From contig NZ_PSRT01000005.1 in assembly GCF_004212635.1 (NCBI RefSeq), forward strand, positions 1 through 64,000: a DNA stretch of 64,000 nt, given 5' to 3'. The position numbers and the translations under genes are program-made. The notes under the pieces were generated by a model, which saw only the letters and a list, made by a program, of their open reading frames with translations, did no database searches and was not told the origin of the DNA. The DNA comes from Bradyrhizobium genosp. SA-3. GTDB lineage: Bacteria; Pseudomonadota; Alphaproteobacteria; Rhizobiales; Xanthobacteraceae. Every line of letters begins with the position of its first letter. Position 1 is the stretch's first letter. Below are positions 35,727 to 46,022 of the stretch, one piece after another.

Positions 35727-38051
35727 CTAAGAGTCAGACAAGCCATATCTAATGTAGTGGCTGTCATCGTAGTAATCACTTCGGTGAGCGTCGTACCGTG
35801 CCATTGCCCTTATATCAGTCTTGTTAAGGACCACGCCGATCAAGGAATCGCAGATGGTCGGCGCAGTATGCAGGGCATGCTGAACCACATCGATTTTCGT
35901 CCGCCCCCATTCGACAACGAGAACGTAGCAGTCGATCAACGGCGCGGTGACGCGCACATCCACCAGAGGCGAGAGTGGAGGGAAGTCCACAATGACGTAG
36001 TCATAGGTCTGCCGCAAACGATCGAATAGCTTGCTTATGTTTTCGGCAGAAAGGATCTCGCTCGTGTGAAGCAGGGGCCCACGGCGGACGGCGGGCAAGA
36101 ATGCGAGATTGGTTCTGGGATCGTGCCAGAGCGCTTCTTCGAGGGAACGCTTGCCGTTTACGACCTCGAGTAAGCCGAAAGAGGCGTTTGGAGCCATAGC
36201 AGCAGAAAGTGAGGGGTTTCTGAGGTCGCAATCGACTACAATGGCCCGCTTGCCGCTATGTGCGATGAGGTGAGCCAGAGAGGCTGCAATCGTCGTCTTG
36301 CCCTCATTTGGCAGAGCCGACGTGATTCCGATCACCTGGTTGGAGGCCTTCGCGGGGGTGTGGTCTATAGCAAGCTTGATCGAACGGATGGCTTCCGTGA
36401 AGCGCGAGAGCGGCATCCCGATAACGGCCCGGTGAAGCGTCGGCACGTTTGACATCGTGCGTGATCGCAGATCTTCATCCAGTTGCTGGGATCGGACGGT
36501 CGACTTCTGCGCCTTCGGAGACGACAGCAAGGGGACCAGCGACAAGCACGGTAGCTCCAGTGCGGCCTCTATCTGTGAAGAGGTACGAAAAACTCTGTCC
36601 ACGACATCTCTCAGAAGCGCCAAGCCGATCCCGAGTGCGAGTCCAGCGGCTAGGCCGAAGCCCAACACCAACTTTGCCTTCGGCTTGCTCTTGCGCTCTG
36701 GCGGGGAGGCGGGAAAGATCACCCGTGTTTCCGAAATCGGAAATGTTTCCTGCTGAGTCGCCCCCATGGAGTGCTGCAGAAACGCCTCATGCATGGCGCG
36801 CAGACTTTTCGCTCGGCTCTCCAGCTCGCGTATGGTTAGTTCTGCGGAGTTCGTCAGGCGCGATTGCGAGACGGCTCGAGCAAGTTGCTTCTCGAGTTCC
36901 TGCTGGCGCTGCTGAGCGGCTTCCAATTCGTTTCTGCTGGTTTCGGCGAGCCTCTTGACCTCCTCGAGGATCGATGTGCGAATGTCACGTATCCGGGTCC
37001 GCAGGTTGACAACCGCCAAATGGTCGCGGCCGAACCGGGCTGACCAATCGGCTTCGCGACGTGACAACTCGAGATATTGCTGGCGAAGCGTATTGATAAT
37101 CGCACTCTGGAGGATATCGGCGCTCGCCGCGTCAGGAGTGCTGATGGAGGATGAGCCAGCTGCATTGGCGCGCAGGGCCGCTTCGTAGCGGTTGAACTTG
37201 ACCTGTGCATCGGAGGTCTGGGTTCGGGCGGCGACCAATCGGGCGTTGAGATCGTTGACGGGCTGTTCGTCAATCGATTTTCCGCCGGTCGAGACGATGT
37301 TGTTCTGGGACTTATATGCGCTCACGGCGCGTTCGGCCGTCAGTGCTTGCTCATTGAGGTTATGGAGGCGTTCCTGCAACCAACTGGCTGCCGTTCGCGT
37401 GGCCTCGAATTTCGCATTCATCTGGTCGTTGATGTACGCATTAGCCACGGCGTTAGCGATCTCCGCCGCGCGTTCCGCGTTGCTCGAACTGTAGCTGACC
37501 TCGATGATCTTGCTAAATCCGATCCTGTACGCTGAGAGCCTGTCCAACAGCGCGTCGATCGCGCCCTCGTTGGGCGTATCAGCCTTCGAAGCGTGCGCCG
37601 GCTGCTGGCCGGGGTTTCGAATGCGATGCAGTAGCGAGCTAAAGGACCACCGTGAACCGGTAAGGTCTGGATCGTTGGCGAGTTCCAGCTGTGTTATGAC
37701 CGCCGCTGCAATTCCCCGCGACCTTATCATCTGTAGTTGCGTTTCGATCTGGGCCGCGTCGACGACGGGCTCCGGAACAAGCGACTGTTGCTGAACGAAT
37801 TGAGCTCGAGGATTGGACAGTAGGATTTGTACTTGCGCCGTGTAGGTGGGAGGAGCGAACCGCAGGTAGAACATCGCGGCAGCGAGTGCGAGAGCCGCGG
37901 TGACCACGATCATAAGATATCGACGTCTTACAAAGCCGACCGCGAACTTGACGAGATCGCCGATTCCCCCGCCGCTGATTTGGCTCGACTGGGCCTGCTC
38001 ACCCAGAGGCAAGCGCGTTCTGTCGGTCTGTAGAAGATTGCTCTGGAGCAT
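35727..38051 (-). CDS. Wzc-type polysaccharide co-polymerase / tyrosine autokinase
   Basis: 774 residues. N-terminal Wzz domain with TM1 (LMIVVTAALALAAAMFYLRF) and TYTAQVQILL, a long coiled-coil middle (about residues 200-430), TM2 (KAKLVLGFGLAAGLALGIGL), then the BY-kinase domain: Walker A SALPNEGKTT (about 580), IVVDCDLRNPS, and DFPPLSP. The tail YDAHRSDYYDDSHYIRY is a tyrosine cluster for autophosphorylation. It controls chain length and export. Confidence 0.93.
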   Translation of the reverse strand: MLQSNLLQTDRTRLPLGEQAQSSQISGGGIGDLVKFAVGFVRRRYLMIVVTAALALAAAMFYLRFAPPTYTAQVQILLSNPRAQFVQQQSLVPEPVVDAAQIETQLQMIRSRGIAAAVITQLELANDPDLTGSRWSFSSLLHRIRNPGQQPAHASKADTPNEGAIDALLDRLSAYRIGFSKIIEVSYSSSNAERAAEIANAVANAYINDQMNAKFEATRTAASWLQERLHNLNEQALTAERAVSAYKSQNNIVSTGGKSIDEQPVNDLNARLVAARTQTSDAQVKFNRYEAALRANAAGSSSISTPDAASADILQSAIINTLRQQYLELSRREADWSARFGRDHLAVVNLRTRIRDIRTSILEEVKRLAETSRNELEAAQQRQQELEKQLARAVSQSRLTNSAELTIRELESRAKSLRAMHEAFLQHSMGATQQETFPISETRVIFPASPPERKSKPKAKLVLGFGLAAGLALGIGLALLRDVVDRVFRTSSQIEAALELPCLSLVPLLSSPKAQKSTVRSQQLDEDLRSRTMSNVPTLHRAVIGMPLSRFTEAIRSIKLAIDHTPAKASNQVIGITSALPNEGKTTIAASLAHLIAHSGKRAIVVDCDLRNPSLSAAMAPNASFGLLEVVNGKRSLEEALWHDPRTNLAFLPAVRRGPLLHTSEILSAENISKLFDRLRQTYDYVIVDFPPLSPLVDVRVTAPLIDCYVLVVEWGRTKIDVVQHALHTAPTICDSLIGVVLNKTDIRAMARYDAHRSDYYDDSHYIRYGLSDS

Positions 38052-38457
38052 CGGGTACCTGTCTGGGTCGGGAGCATGTCGGATTGGTCGCCCGCATGCG
38101 AGCGTCGAGTATATGATTTATTAATTGAATATACCGCAAAAAATATGATTGCCAAATTAAATGTTATTCGAGTATTAATTGGGCGATTGTTACGGGAGAG
38201 CATTTCTTCACGATTTGCACGCCGCGGTTGTTCGGGCGGTAGTCCGTGATTGAAATTAAATGAGATATGAATTCTGGTGGTTAAAGGATAGCTCGGCGGG
38301 ACCATGGTGATGGTGAAAAGCTTGTCGGGTCTCCCCTATTATTCCACGACGGTCGAACGCTTGAATGGGCCGCGTTTCTGCTGGCATGGCGAGGCGCTGC
38401 GAGTCCGGCTCGATGCCTTCTGGCAGGACTGAGCACCACGTACCGGAGGACGTTTCT
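38052..38457. promoter_or_regulatory. Divergent intergenic region between wzc-like gene and rfb operon
   Basis: 406 bases with no gene. An AT-rich core at 38108-38165 (TGATTTATTAATTGAATATA, AAAAAATATGATTGCC). It must contain promoters for both directions. No operator could be identified. Confidence 0.5.
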
Positions 38458-39015
38458 ATGCTGGAAGTACGGTCTTTAGGGATCCCGGATATTAAGATGA
38501 TTCACACGGATCGAGTATCCGACGCCCGGGGGTACTTCTGTGAGACGTTCCGGCGATCGGCGTTCGCAGAGAGAGGGATTCTCGTCGATTTCGTTCAGGA
38601 CAATCAATCCAGGTCAGATAAGGTCGGGACAGTCCGGGGCTTGCACTTCCAGCGACCGCCGTTCGCCCAGGCGAAGCTCATCCGGGTGCTAAGCGGCGCC
38701 ATTCTCGATGTCGTCGTCGATCTTCGGCGTTCGTCGGCGACCTTCGGAAAGCATATAGCTGTCAAGCTGGATAGCCAAACGGGGGAACAACTGCTTGTCC
38801 CGAAAGGCTTTGCGCACGGTTTCTGCACGCTGCAACCTGAGACCGTCGTGTTCTACAAGGTCGACCAGGTCTACGCTCCAAGCCATGACGGAGGGCTCTA
38901 TTGGGCCGATCCGGCACTGGCGATCGAGTGGCCGGTGACAACAGCCGACGCCCAAGTGTCGCCAAAGGACAGGTCCCTGCCCAAGCTGGACCAGCTTACG
39001 GCCGTTTTCGAGTGA
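38458..39015 (+). CDS. rfbC: dTDP-4-dehydrorhamnose 3,5-epimerase
   Basis: 185 residues. ATG 38458 with CGGAGGA at seven bases; an upstream extension is rejected. Motifs: [26 protein letters not shown] (catalytic His), [26 protein letters not shown] and YKVDQVYAP (catalytic Tyr). Converts dTDP-4-keto-6-deoxyglucose to the L-lyxo form. First gene of rfbC-B-D-A. Confidence 0.93.
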   Translation: MLEVRSLGIPDIKMIHTDRVSDARGYFCETFRRSAFAERGILVDFVQDNQSRSDKVGTVRGLHFQRPPFAQAKLIRVLSGAILDVVVDLRRSSATFGKHIAVKLDSQTGEQLLVPKGFAHGFCTLQPETVVFYKVDQVYAPSHDGGLYWADPALAIEWPVTTADAQVSPKDRSLPKLDQLTAVFE

Positions 39016-39029
39016 CGGAGAGCGGTCAG

Positions 39030-40088
39030 ATGCGCGTTCTGGTGACAGGGGGAGCGGGATTTATCGGCTCTGCGGTGTGCCGCAGCTTGCTGCTGCAGAG
39101 GGGCGCCGCAGTGATCAATGTCGACAAGCTGACTTATGCGGCCAACTTAGCCTCATTAGCGCCCATCCAGGGGCTACAGTCGTATTTGTTCGAGCAGCAG
39201 GACATCTGCGACCGCGAGGCCATGGATTTCGTGTTCAGCAGCTACCAGCCTGACGCGATCATTCACCTCGCGGCCGAGAGTCACGTCGACCGCTCGATCA
39301 CCGGCTCGGCGGCTTTCATTGCCACGAACATTGTGGGCACCTACACGTTATTGGAAGCAGCCAGAAAATATTATGAGGGCCTCTCGGTACCACGACGAAA
39401 GCGGTTTCGTTTCGTTCACGTCTCGACAGATGAGGTTTACGGGTCACTCGGACCCGCTGACTACTTCCGGGAAGAAACGCCTTACCGGCCGAGTTCGCCC
39501 TATTCGGCGAGCAAGGCAGCCTCGGATCATCTCGCGCTTGCCTGGTTCAAGACCTATGGCCTACCGGTCATTGTGTCGAATTGCTCGAACAACTACGGGC
39601 CGTTTCAATTTCCAGAAAAACTCATCCCTTTGACGATTCTCAATGCGATCGAGCGCAAGCCGCTGCCGGTGTATGGCAACGGCCGAAACGTCCGCGACTG
39701 GCTGCATGTTGAAGATCATGCGGCAGGTTTGATCACGCTTCTGTTGGAAGGCAAGCCCGGCGAGAAGTACAATTTCGGCGGCGATAGCGAACGTTCCAAC
39801 CTCGAGGTGGTCACCCAAATCTGCGACGTCGTCGACAGACTGCATCCCGGTCCGGCAACGAGACGATCGATGATTACTTTTGTGCCAGATCGTCCCGGAC
39901 ACGATGTCCGCTACGCGATTGACGCGTCGAAAGCTCACCGAGAGCTCGGCTGGCGGCCCACAAGGACGTTCGAGCAGGGCCTGGCCGAAACCGTCGCATG
40001 GTATCTCAAGAGCCGTGCCTGGTGGGAGTATGCCCGCAGCGGGGTCTATGACGGCTCGCGTTTGGGTCTCTTCGCCACACAACATTGA
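39030..40088 (+). CDS. rfbB: dTDP-glucose 4,6-dehydratase
   Basis: 352 residues. [17 protein letters not shown] nucleotide loop, [21 protein letters not shown], and [13 protein letters not shown] with the YxxxK catalytic pair; [15 protein letters not shown] is diagnostic. Start ATG 39030 after GGAGAGCGGTCAG. Catalyses the first committed step to dTDP-L-rhamnose. Confidence 0.95.
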   Translation: MRVLVTGGAGFIGSAVCRSLLLQRGAAVINVDKLTYAANLASLAPIQGLQSYLFEQQDICDREAMDFVFSSYQPDAIIHLAAESHVDRSITGSAAFIATNIVGTYTLLEAARKYYEGLSVPRRKRFRFVHVSTDEVYGSLGPADYFREETPYRPSSPYSASKAASDHLALAWFKTYGLPVIVSNCSNNYGPFQFPEKLIPLTILNAIERKPLPVYGNGRNVRDWLHVEDHAAGLITLLLEGKPGEKYNFGGDSERSNLEVVTQICDVVDRLHPGPATRRSMITFVPDRPGHDVRYAIDASKAHRELGWRPTRTFEQGLAETVAWYLKSRAWWEYARSGVYDGSRLGLFATQH

Positions 40089-40096
40089 GGCTGCAG

Positions 40097-41083
40097 ATGA
40101 CGGAAAAGCCCATTTTGATTGTTGGTCGCAACGGTCAGTTGGCAAGGTGTCTTCGTGACCTCGCGGCGCTGCACAGCATGCCCGTCGTCGCCCTTGGACG
40201 CAGTGAACTCAATCTGGAGGCCCATGGAGAACTCCGCCGAGCGATCGATCCGCTCGCACCGTCCATGATCATCAACGCTGCCGCTTACACGGCGGTGGAC
40301 CTAGCAGAATCGGAAGTAGCCAGAGCATTCAGCATTAATCGCGACGCAGCGGCCGCGTTGGCCGATGTCGCATGGCAAATGAATATACCGTTCATCCACA
40401 TCTCAACCGACTATGTCTTTGACGGCACAAAGCTGGATGCTTACGAGGAAAGCGATGTTCCTGCGCCACTGAATGTGTACGGCGCGTCGAAACTGGCTGG
40501 CGAAGCGGTGGTTCTAGCTGCTCACCCCCTGGCAACGGTAATTCGCACTTCATGGCTATATAGTTCCCATGGCAACAACTTTGTTCGGACGATGCTGCGG
40601 CTCTGTGAAGCGCAACAGAGCGTCAGGGTCGTTCAGGATCAATGCGGAAATCCAACATCCGCGTTCGATCTTGCGTCGGCGATCCTTCAGCTCTCGGGAC
40701 GGCTGCTAACCCACGATCGTAGAGCCATGGCCGGCATCTTTCATCTTGCCGGACAAGGTGAGACGACTTGGCATGGGTTTGCCCAAGCGATTTTCGCCTT
40801 GCTCGCTCATCGCGGAATCCGAGTGCCGCAGCTTGAGGCGATCACGAGCGAGGAGTACCGGACCGCCGCGCGACGGCCACGGAATTCGCGCCTCGATTCA
40901 TCCAAGGCCGAACGCGTCTTAGGCATTCGATTGCCGTTATGGCCTTGTTCTCTCGAAACCTGTCTCGACCAACTCGCGGAAGGTGGAATCGATGCTGAAA
41001 GGAATCGTGCTGGCTGGCGGCAGCGGAACTCGACTGTATCCAATCACGAGAGCGGTCAGCAAGCAGCTACTGCCGATCTATGA
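40097..41083 (+). CDS. rfbD: dTDP-4-dehydrorhamnose reductase
   Basis: 328 residues, longer than the usual ~290-300. [11 protein letters not shown] nucleotide loop, [33 protein letters not shown] (YxxxK) and [13 protein letters not shown]. The last 30 codons (41 onward from 40992) overlap rfbA by 92 bases and look unrelated to the family, so the normal stop may have been lost. Start ATG 40097 after GAGG. Confidence 0.92.
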   Translation: MTEKPILIVGRNGQLARCLRDLAALHSMPVVALGRSELNLEAHGELRRAIDPLAPSMIINAAAYTAVDLAESEVARAFSINRDAAAALADVAWQMNIPFIHISTDYVFDGTKLDAYEESDVPAPLNVYGASKLAGEAVVLAAHPLATVIRTSWLYSSHGNNFVRTMLRLCEAQQSVRVVQDQCGNPTSAFDLASAILQLSGRLLTHDRRAMAGIFHLAGQGETTWHGFAQAIFALLAHRGIRVPQLEAITSEEYRTAARRPRNSRLDSSKAERVLGIRLPLWPCSLETCLDQLAEGGIDAERNRAGWRQRNSTVSNHESGQQAATADL

Positions 41084-41867
41084 CAAGCCGATGATCTACT
41101 ATCCATTGTCGACGCTGATGCTGGCAGGCGTGCGCGAGATTCTCATCATAACCACGCCTTCAGATCGGTGTCAGTTCGAACGCTTGCTGGGGGACGGCAG
41201 TCAATGGGGAATTAGACTCAGTTACGCGGAACAGCCCCGACCCGCCGGTCTTGCGGATGCATTCATTGTTGGCGCCGACTTCATCGGGAGCGATCGCGTT
41301 GCGATGGTGCTTGGAGATAATATCTTCTTCGGCGACGGCCTGAGCGACTTGCTCGCAAGGGCTGCCGAGCGCGAGGAAGGTGCAACCGTTTTCGCCTACC
41401 ACGTGCGGGATCCGGAGAGGTATGGCGTCGTTACATTTGATGAGGCCGACCGTCCGCTGCGAATCGAGGAAAAGCCCAAGCAGCCGAGCTCGAACTGGGC
41501 GATCACGGGTCTCTATTTCTTCGACAACAACGTCGTGCGCTACGCACGACGCGTCGAGCCGTCGTCACGCGGCGAACTCGAGATCACGGATCTGCAGATG
41601 CGCTATCTTTCGGCTAAAGCGCTCCATGTTGAGCGAATGGGGCGCGGTTTCGCCTGGCTCGATACAGGCACGGTGGAATCGCTGATCGATGCGGCGATGT
41701 TCGTGCAGACGCTCGAAAAGCGACAGGGGATGAAGGTTGCCTGTCTGGAGGAAATCGCCCTGAGGCAGGGCTTCATCGATCGCGATCAAGTCGCCACGCT
41801 GGCTAGGCCTTTGGAGAAAAGTGGCTACGGCAAGTACCTGAACGAAGTCTCGCATTTCCTTCGATAG
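40992..41867 (+). CDS. rfbA: Glucose-1-phosphate thymidylyltransferase
   Basis: 291 residues, standard length. [44 protein letters not shown], and the Mg/product site in [18 protein letters not shown]. Start ATG 40992 after GGAAGGTGG, inside the 3' end of rfbD. Makes dTDP-glucose. Confidence 0.95.
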   Translation: MLKGIVLAGGSGTRLYPITRAVSKQLLPIYDKPMIYYPLSTLMLAGVREILIITTPSDRCQFERLLGDGSQWGIRLSYAEQPRPAGLADAFIVGADFIGSDRVAMVLGDNIFFGDGLSDLLARAAEREEGATVFAYHVRDPERYGVVTFDEADRPLRIEEKPKQPSSNWAITGLYFFDNNVVRYARRVEPSSRGELEITDLQMRYLSAKALHVERMGRGFAWLDTGTVESLIDAAMFVQTLEKRQGMKVACLEEIALRQGFIDRDQVATLARPLEKSGYGKYLNEVSHFLR

Positions 41868-41984
41868 GACCAGTCGACCGTCTCGGAGCCGGCCGCAGAT
41901 TGGGGTCGCAAACTTTGCGCTGTCCAAACGGCGGCCCCTACGGGCCAATTTCCAATGGCAAGCTTTCGGGCTATTTAATCCGGC

Positions 41985-42085
41985 TCGCGGTATACAGCTC
42001 AGCTCGGAAATAGCAGCCGGCGTTTTCGTTATTTTCTATTTTATTTTTTGCGATTTATGATTTGATTTAAATTGAATAGTGCGAT
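41985..42085. promoter_or_regulatory. AT-rich promoter region ahead of the aminotransferase gene
   Basis: Contains TTATTTTCTATTTTATTTTT and TTTGATTTAAATTGAATAGT between rfbA and the aminotransferase gene. It probably starts a new transcript, and resembles other A/T blocks in the locus. Confidence 0.5.
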
Positions 42086-42106
42086 TAAACTGATTTCGCC
42101 TCGACG

Positions 42107-43291
42107 ATGAGTATGGTAACCGATTTGATACCCTTCTTGGACTTGAAAGCACAAGCTCGGACGGTCGGATCGCAAATCGACGTTGCGATCGCGCATACCA
42201 TTCGAGACGAACGGTCTACATGGAGACGTGAAGCGGGCGCTTTCGAGAAGCGCTTCGCGGATTACTGCAATGTCGCTTGCTGCTGCGCCGTTAACAGTGG
42301 CACATCGGCAATCCGTCTCGCATTGCTGGCCGCTGGAGTGGGGCCGGGCAATGAGGTGATCACGGTCTCGATGAATCTCGTCGCGGCGACGGCTGCCATT
42401 GTCAGCTGCGGTGCAACACCTGTCTTTGTGGACGTTGATCCAGTCACCTGGACGATGAACCCTGCTCTAATCGAGGCGGCGATTACGAACAAAACGAGGG
42501 CGATCCTGCCGGCCCATCTGCATGGGCTCATGGCGGACATGGATCCAATCATGTCGATTGCCCGCCGCCATGGTCTCTCTGTAATCGAGGACGCTGCGCA
42601 GGCGCATGGTGCTGTGTACAAGAGCAGGCGAGCCGGCTCGATCGGAGATTTCGGCTGCTTCAGCTTCTATCCCGACAAGAACCTCGGAGCCCATGGCGAG
42701 GCCGGAGCAGTTGTTACCGATCAGCCGGAACTTGCGCGACGCGTGTCCTTGCTTCTCGATCGGACGGAGGAGGACGAGTGCAATCATGTTGTCGCAAGGT
42801 ACGATGGCCGAATGGACGAAGTGCAGGCGGCAGTACTGAACGTAAAGATGGACCACATCGAAGCCTGGACCGAGGCACGTCGATCGATCGCCGCGGAGTA
42901 TGATCAGGAATTGTCTAATCTGGCACTCGCGCGTCCGCGGCCACCCAGCCACAGCCGGCATGTCTATCATATCTACGCCCTTAGGCTTCGGCATCGCGAT
43001 CAGGCTCTTGCCATGCTGGGCCGCGCGGGGATCGGCGTTGGCATTCATTACCCCGTTCCGGTCCATTTACGACAGAGCTACGTAGAACTTGGATATCGCG
43101 TCGGCGATCTGCCTGTAAGTGAGAGGCTTGCGCGTGAGTTTCTGTGGCTTCCCATTTATCCCGAGCTGTTGCCGGAGCGACCCGGCATTGTTGCCTCCGA
43201 AGTGAGAAAGGTCGCGACACGAGAGGCGCGAATATTCCGAAGCAACTGGGCATTTCAGGACAAAATGCCTCAATATGGCCGATTAGCCTAG
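42107..43291 (+). CDS. DegT/DnrJ/EryC1/StrS family sugar aminotransferase
   Basis: 394 residues. PFLDLKAQAR start, CAVNSGTSAIRLAL, EVITVSMNLVAATAAI, and the PLP-lysine in FSFYPDKNLGAHGEAG. Family enzymes put an amino group on a keto nucleotide sugar. It ends 19 bases before the next SDR gene. It implies that the polysaccharide contains an amino sugar, but the position and substrate are not known. Confidence 0.92.
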   Translation: MSMVTDLIPFLDLKAQARTVGSQIDVAIAHTIRDERSTWRREAGAFEKRFADYCNVACCCAVNSGTSAIRLALLAAGVGPGNEVITVSMNLVAATAAIVSCGATPVFVDVDPVTWTMNPALIEAAITNKTRAILPAHLHGLMADMDPIMSIARRHGLSVIEDAAQAHGAVYKSRRAGSIGDFGCFSFYPDKNLGAHGEAGAVVTDQPELARRVSLLLDRTEEDECNHVVARYDGRMDEVQAAVLNVKMDHIEAWTEARRSIAAEYDQELSNLALARPRPPSHSRHVYHIYALRLRHRDQALAMLGRAGIGVGIHYPVPVHLRQSYVELGYRVGDLPVSERLAREFLWLPIYPELLPERPGIVASEVRKVATREARIFRSNWAFQDKMPQYGRLA

Positions 43292-43310
43292 AACCAGGAG
43301 AGCGGTCAGG

Positions 43311-44309
43311 ATGGATCTCAAGGGCAAACGCGTTCTCGTTACCGGAGGTGCCGGATTCATCGGTTCGCATATCGTAGATTTGTTGTGCGACGAAGGCTGC
43401 GTCGAGATCGTCGCGCTCGACAATATGACGTCCGGCCGACCGGAGAATCTTAAGAAGTCGCTTAATCGAGGACCCGTGCGATTGGTCCGCGGCGATTTGC
43501 GTGACGCCAAGTTGGTAGAAGCTCTTGTAAAGGGAGCCAACATCATCTTTCACCACGCTGCACCATGCAGCGCCCATTGCATGGTCGAACCGCGTCTTGC
43601 CATGGAAGTCATGGTGAACGGTACCTTCGACCTGCTTGAATTTTGCGTCAGGTATGACGTCGAGAAGTTCATCGCCGCGTCCTCCGCTTCGGTGTACGGC
43701 GCGGCGGAGGAATTTCCGACGACGGAGCATCAGAGCCCGTATGGAAACCGTACGGTCTGTGGAACAGCGAAGGTCTGCAATGAAGGCCTGCTCCGCGCCT
43801 ACAACGATATGCATGGTCTCGACTATATCGCTTTGAGATATTTTGACGTGTATGGCAGCCGAATGGACGTGCATGGTCGATACGCCGAGATGTTGATCCG
43901 CTGGATGGAGGAAGTGGAGGCTGGAACGCCGCCGGTGATAGTTGGGCACGATCAGCAGACCTTGGACTTAGTGCATGTCCGTGACGCAGCACGCGCAACC
44001 ATCCTTGCTGCGAAGGCAAAGGTCAGCGACGAGGTGTTCAACGTGGGGAGCGGTATCGAAACAAGCCTGGTACAGCTCGCTTCGGCCTTGGCTTCCGTTA
44101 TGGGCCATGACGGCGTGCTCCCGCAAATCGCGCCCGAGCACTCGATCAATCCTGTACCGCGCCGCGTGGCGTCGACAGGGAAAATGGAACGTCTGCTAGG
44201 CTTCCAAGCCACGGTGCCGCTCGAACTTGGACTGACGGAGTTTGTGAAGTGGTGGCGCTCCGAACGAGGACTTGCGACCGCGCGGCAACGGCAGGCTCTG
44301 GCTTCATGA
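43311..44309 (+). CDS. SDR-family NAD-dependent epimerase/dehydratase with Tyr-to-Cys active site
   Basis: 332 residues. [33 protein letters not shown], and SSASVYGAAEEF are typical of extended SDR enzymes. The catalytic YxxxK position reads NRTVCGTAKVCNEG, with TGT (Cys) where relatives have TAT (Tyr). One base change explains it: the enzyme may be inactive, act as a binding protein, or reflect a sequencing error. Otherwise intact and full length. Preceded by GGAGAGCGGTCAG as is rfbB. Confidence 0.88.
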   Translation: MDLKGKRVLVTGGAGFIGSHIVDLLCDEGCVEIVALDNMTSGRPENLKKSLNRGPVRLVRGDLRDAKLVEALVKGANIIFHHAAPCSAHCMVEPRLAMEVMVNGTFDLLEFCVRYDVEKFIAASSASVYGAAEEFPTTEHQSPYGNRTVCGTAKVCNEGLLRAYNDMHGLDYIALRYFDVYGSRMDVHGRYAEMLIRWMEEVEAGTPPVIVGHDQQTLDLVHVRDAARATILAAKAKVSDEVFNVGSGIETSLVQLASALASVMGHDGVLPQIAPEHSINPVPRRVASTGKMERLLGFQATVPLELGLTEFVKWWRSERGLATARQRQALAS

Positions 44310-44496
44310 GTCCCCTTGCTGTGCCACAACATCCCGTGAAGAAGCCGAAGCCGTGCGTGCAGCCATCCTGGCACTGGACTTTGCGGGCTCGAGGCGGTCT
44401 CCCCGATATGAGGGCGGCATTTGACGGGACGCAGGCCGAAACACTGAAGCCGGGCAAGGTTTCGTTGATGAAAATTGAGTGCGATGGAGAATGGCA

Positions 44497-45549
44497 ATGC
44501 GAGTTCTTGTAACAGGTCATCTTGGCTACATCGGCACGGTCTTGACGCCAATGCTGGTCGGCGCCGGTCACGAGGTGGCTGGAATGGACAGCGACATCTA
44601 CTCCCGGTGTACATACGCTGCCGGCGGTAGCATTCTCGAGGTCCCGACGATTTGGAAGGACGTCAGAGACGCGGAAGTTTCGGATCTCGTTGGCTTCGAC
44701 GCTGTGCTGCATCTAGCCGCGCTCTCCAACGATCCGCTTGGCAATCTGAGGCCTGAACTGACTGACCAGATCAATCATCGCGCAAGCGTTCGCATGGCCG
44801 AGATTGCGAAACATGCCGGCGTACGCCGTTTCGTGTTCGCCTCATCCTGCAGCAACTATGGAAAAGCCGGCGAGGAAATGATCGATGAGACCGCCGCGCT
44901 CAATCCGGTGACAGCCTACGGAGAATCCAAGGTTGCCTCCGAACGTGATATTTCGTCGTTGGCCGGCGACGGGTTTTGCCCGGTGTATCTGAGGCCCGCG
45001 ACAGCGTACGGAGTCTCACCGCGGCTGCGCTTCGATATTGTCCTGAATAACCTTGTTGCATGGGCGTTTACGACAGGAAGAATTCACCTGAAATCGGATG
45101 GCTCGCCCTGGCGGCCGATCGTCCACATCGAGGATATTTCCCGAGCTTTCATAGCCGCATTGGAGGCGCCTGCCGAATCCGTCTTCAATGAGGCATTCAA
45201 TGTCGGTCAAACTGCTCACAATTATCGAATTCGGGATCTAGCCGAGATCGTCGCGAGCGTGGTGCCGAATTCCACGGTGGAGTTTGCCGAGGATGCGAGT
45301 CCAGATGAGCGGTCCTACCGAGTGAGCTTTGAAAAGATCCGCTGCAAGTTGCCAGGGTTCCAGCCACGCTGGGACGCTCGAATGGGCGCCGAACAGCTCT
45401 ACACAGTCTATCGTTCGTCAAAGTTGACTTTGGAGGAGTTCGAGGGGCCGCAATATCAACGCATCGGCCATATTCGGAAGCTGCTGGCGGAGAGAATTCT
45501 CAGTAGTGACTTGCGCCGCACGAGACTGCAGCTTGCAGCGGTGTCATGA
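44497..45549 (+). CDS. SDR-family NAD-dependent epimerase/dehydratase
   Basis: 350 residues from ATG 44497 (GGAGA six bases upstream). [40 protein letters not shown], and the intact catalytic pair in [26 protein letters not shown] follows. A 4,6-dehydratase or epimerase on a nucleotide sugar. A 187-base gap to the previous gene has no supported gene. Confidence 0.88.
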   Translation: MRVLVTGHLGYIGTVLTPMLVGAGHEVAGMDSDIYSRCTYAAGGSILEVPTIWKDVRDAEVSDLVGFDAVLHLAALSNDPLGNLRPELTDQINHRASVRMAEIAKHAGVRRFVFASSCSNYGKAGEEMIDETAALNPVTAYGESKVASERDISSLAGDGFCPVYLRPATAYGVSPRLRFDIVLNNLVAWAFTTGRIHLKSDGSPWRPIVHIEDISRAFIAALEAPAESVFNEAFNVGQTAHNYRIRDLAEIVASVVPNSTVEFAEDASPDERSYRVSFEKIRCKLPGFQPRWDARMGAEQLYTVYRSSKLTLEEFEGPQYQRIGHIRKLLAERILSSDLRRTRLQLAAVS

Positions 45550-46022
45550 ATGGTGAGCTCACCGTAGACGAAAAGCCGGTGGGCGGGAAGCCAGCGCGGG
45601 TATACCGCCGTCGCGCCCCGCGGTTTCGCTAGGGCGGGCCCGCGCTGACTGGCTGGATTTCGGGCGGTGTCTCGGCCAGCACGACGGGTTGCCGATCGTC
45701 ATGCAGAGGACGAGTCATTCGCCCAATTTGCCCACAATGTCGCGGGTAAGGCATTGCAAGGTCGCGTCCTCTTGAAAATCACCAAATGTCGGAATCTCTC
45801 GAGTAGCGGCCAGCCGAGCTTCATTAGGACTATAAGCCGAGAAGCGCTCTGGCGTTGGTGCGGCGATAGTCGTCACCTTATTGTGAGCCAAAGCCGAGAA
45901 ATTTAGATTTGTTAATGACCCGACGCCAAAATCCCGACAAATGGAAATAACATTCTCCGAACCAATGTTAGCGACAAGTGCCATCCTTTTCGATTCCACC
46001 GAAATAGGGAAAGGGCGCCGCG
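45550..46022. other. Intergenic region with a long inverted repeat
   Basis: About 470 bases. GCCAGCGCGGG (45590-45600) pairs with CCCGCGCTGAC (45639-45649) with one mismatch around a 38-base G/C-rich loop; it may end the SDR transcript or be a structured RNA. A - strand frame at 45715-45984 is protein-like but has no ribosome site. Confidence 0.4.

Noticed and set aside
42981-43949. 322-codon open frame on the - strand
   Set aside because: Antisense across the aminotransferase and SDR genes, both with clear catalytic motifs.
45715-45984. 89-codon protein-like frame on the - strand
   Set aside because: No spacing for a ribosome site and no recognised family; overlaps the probable acyltransferase leader.
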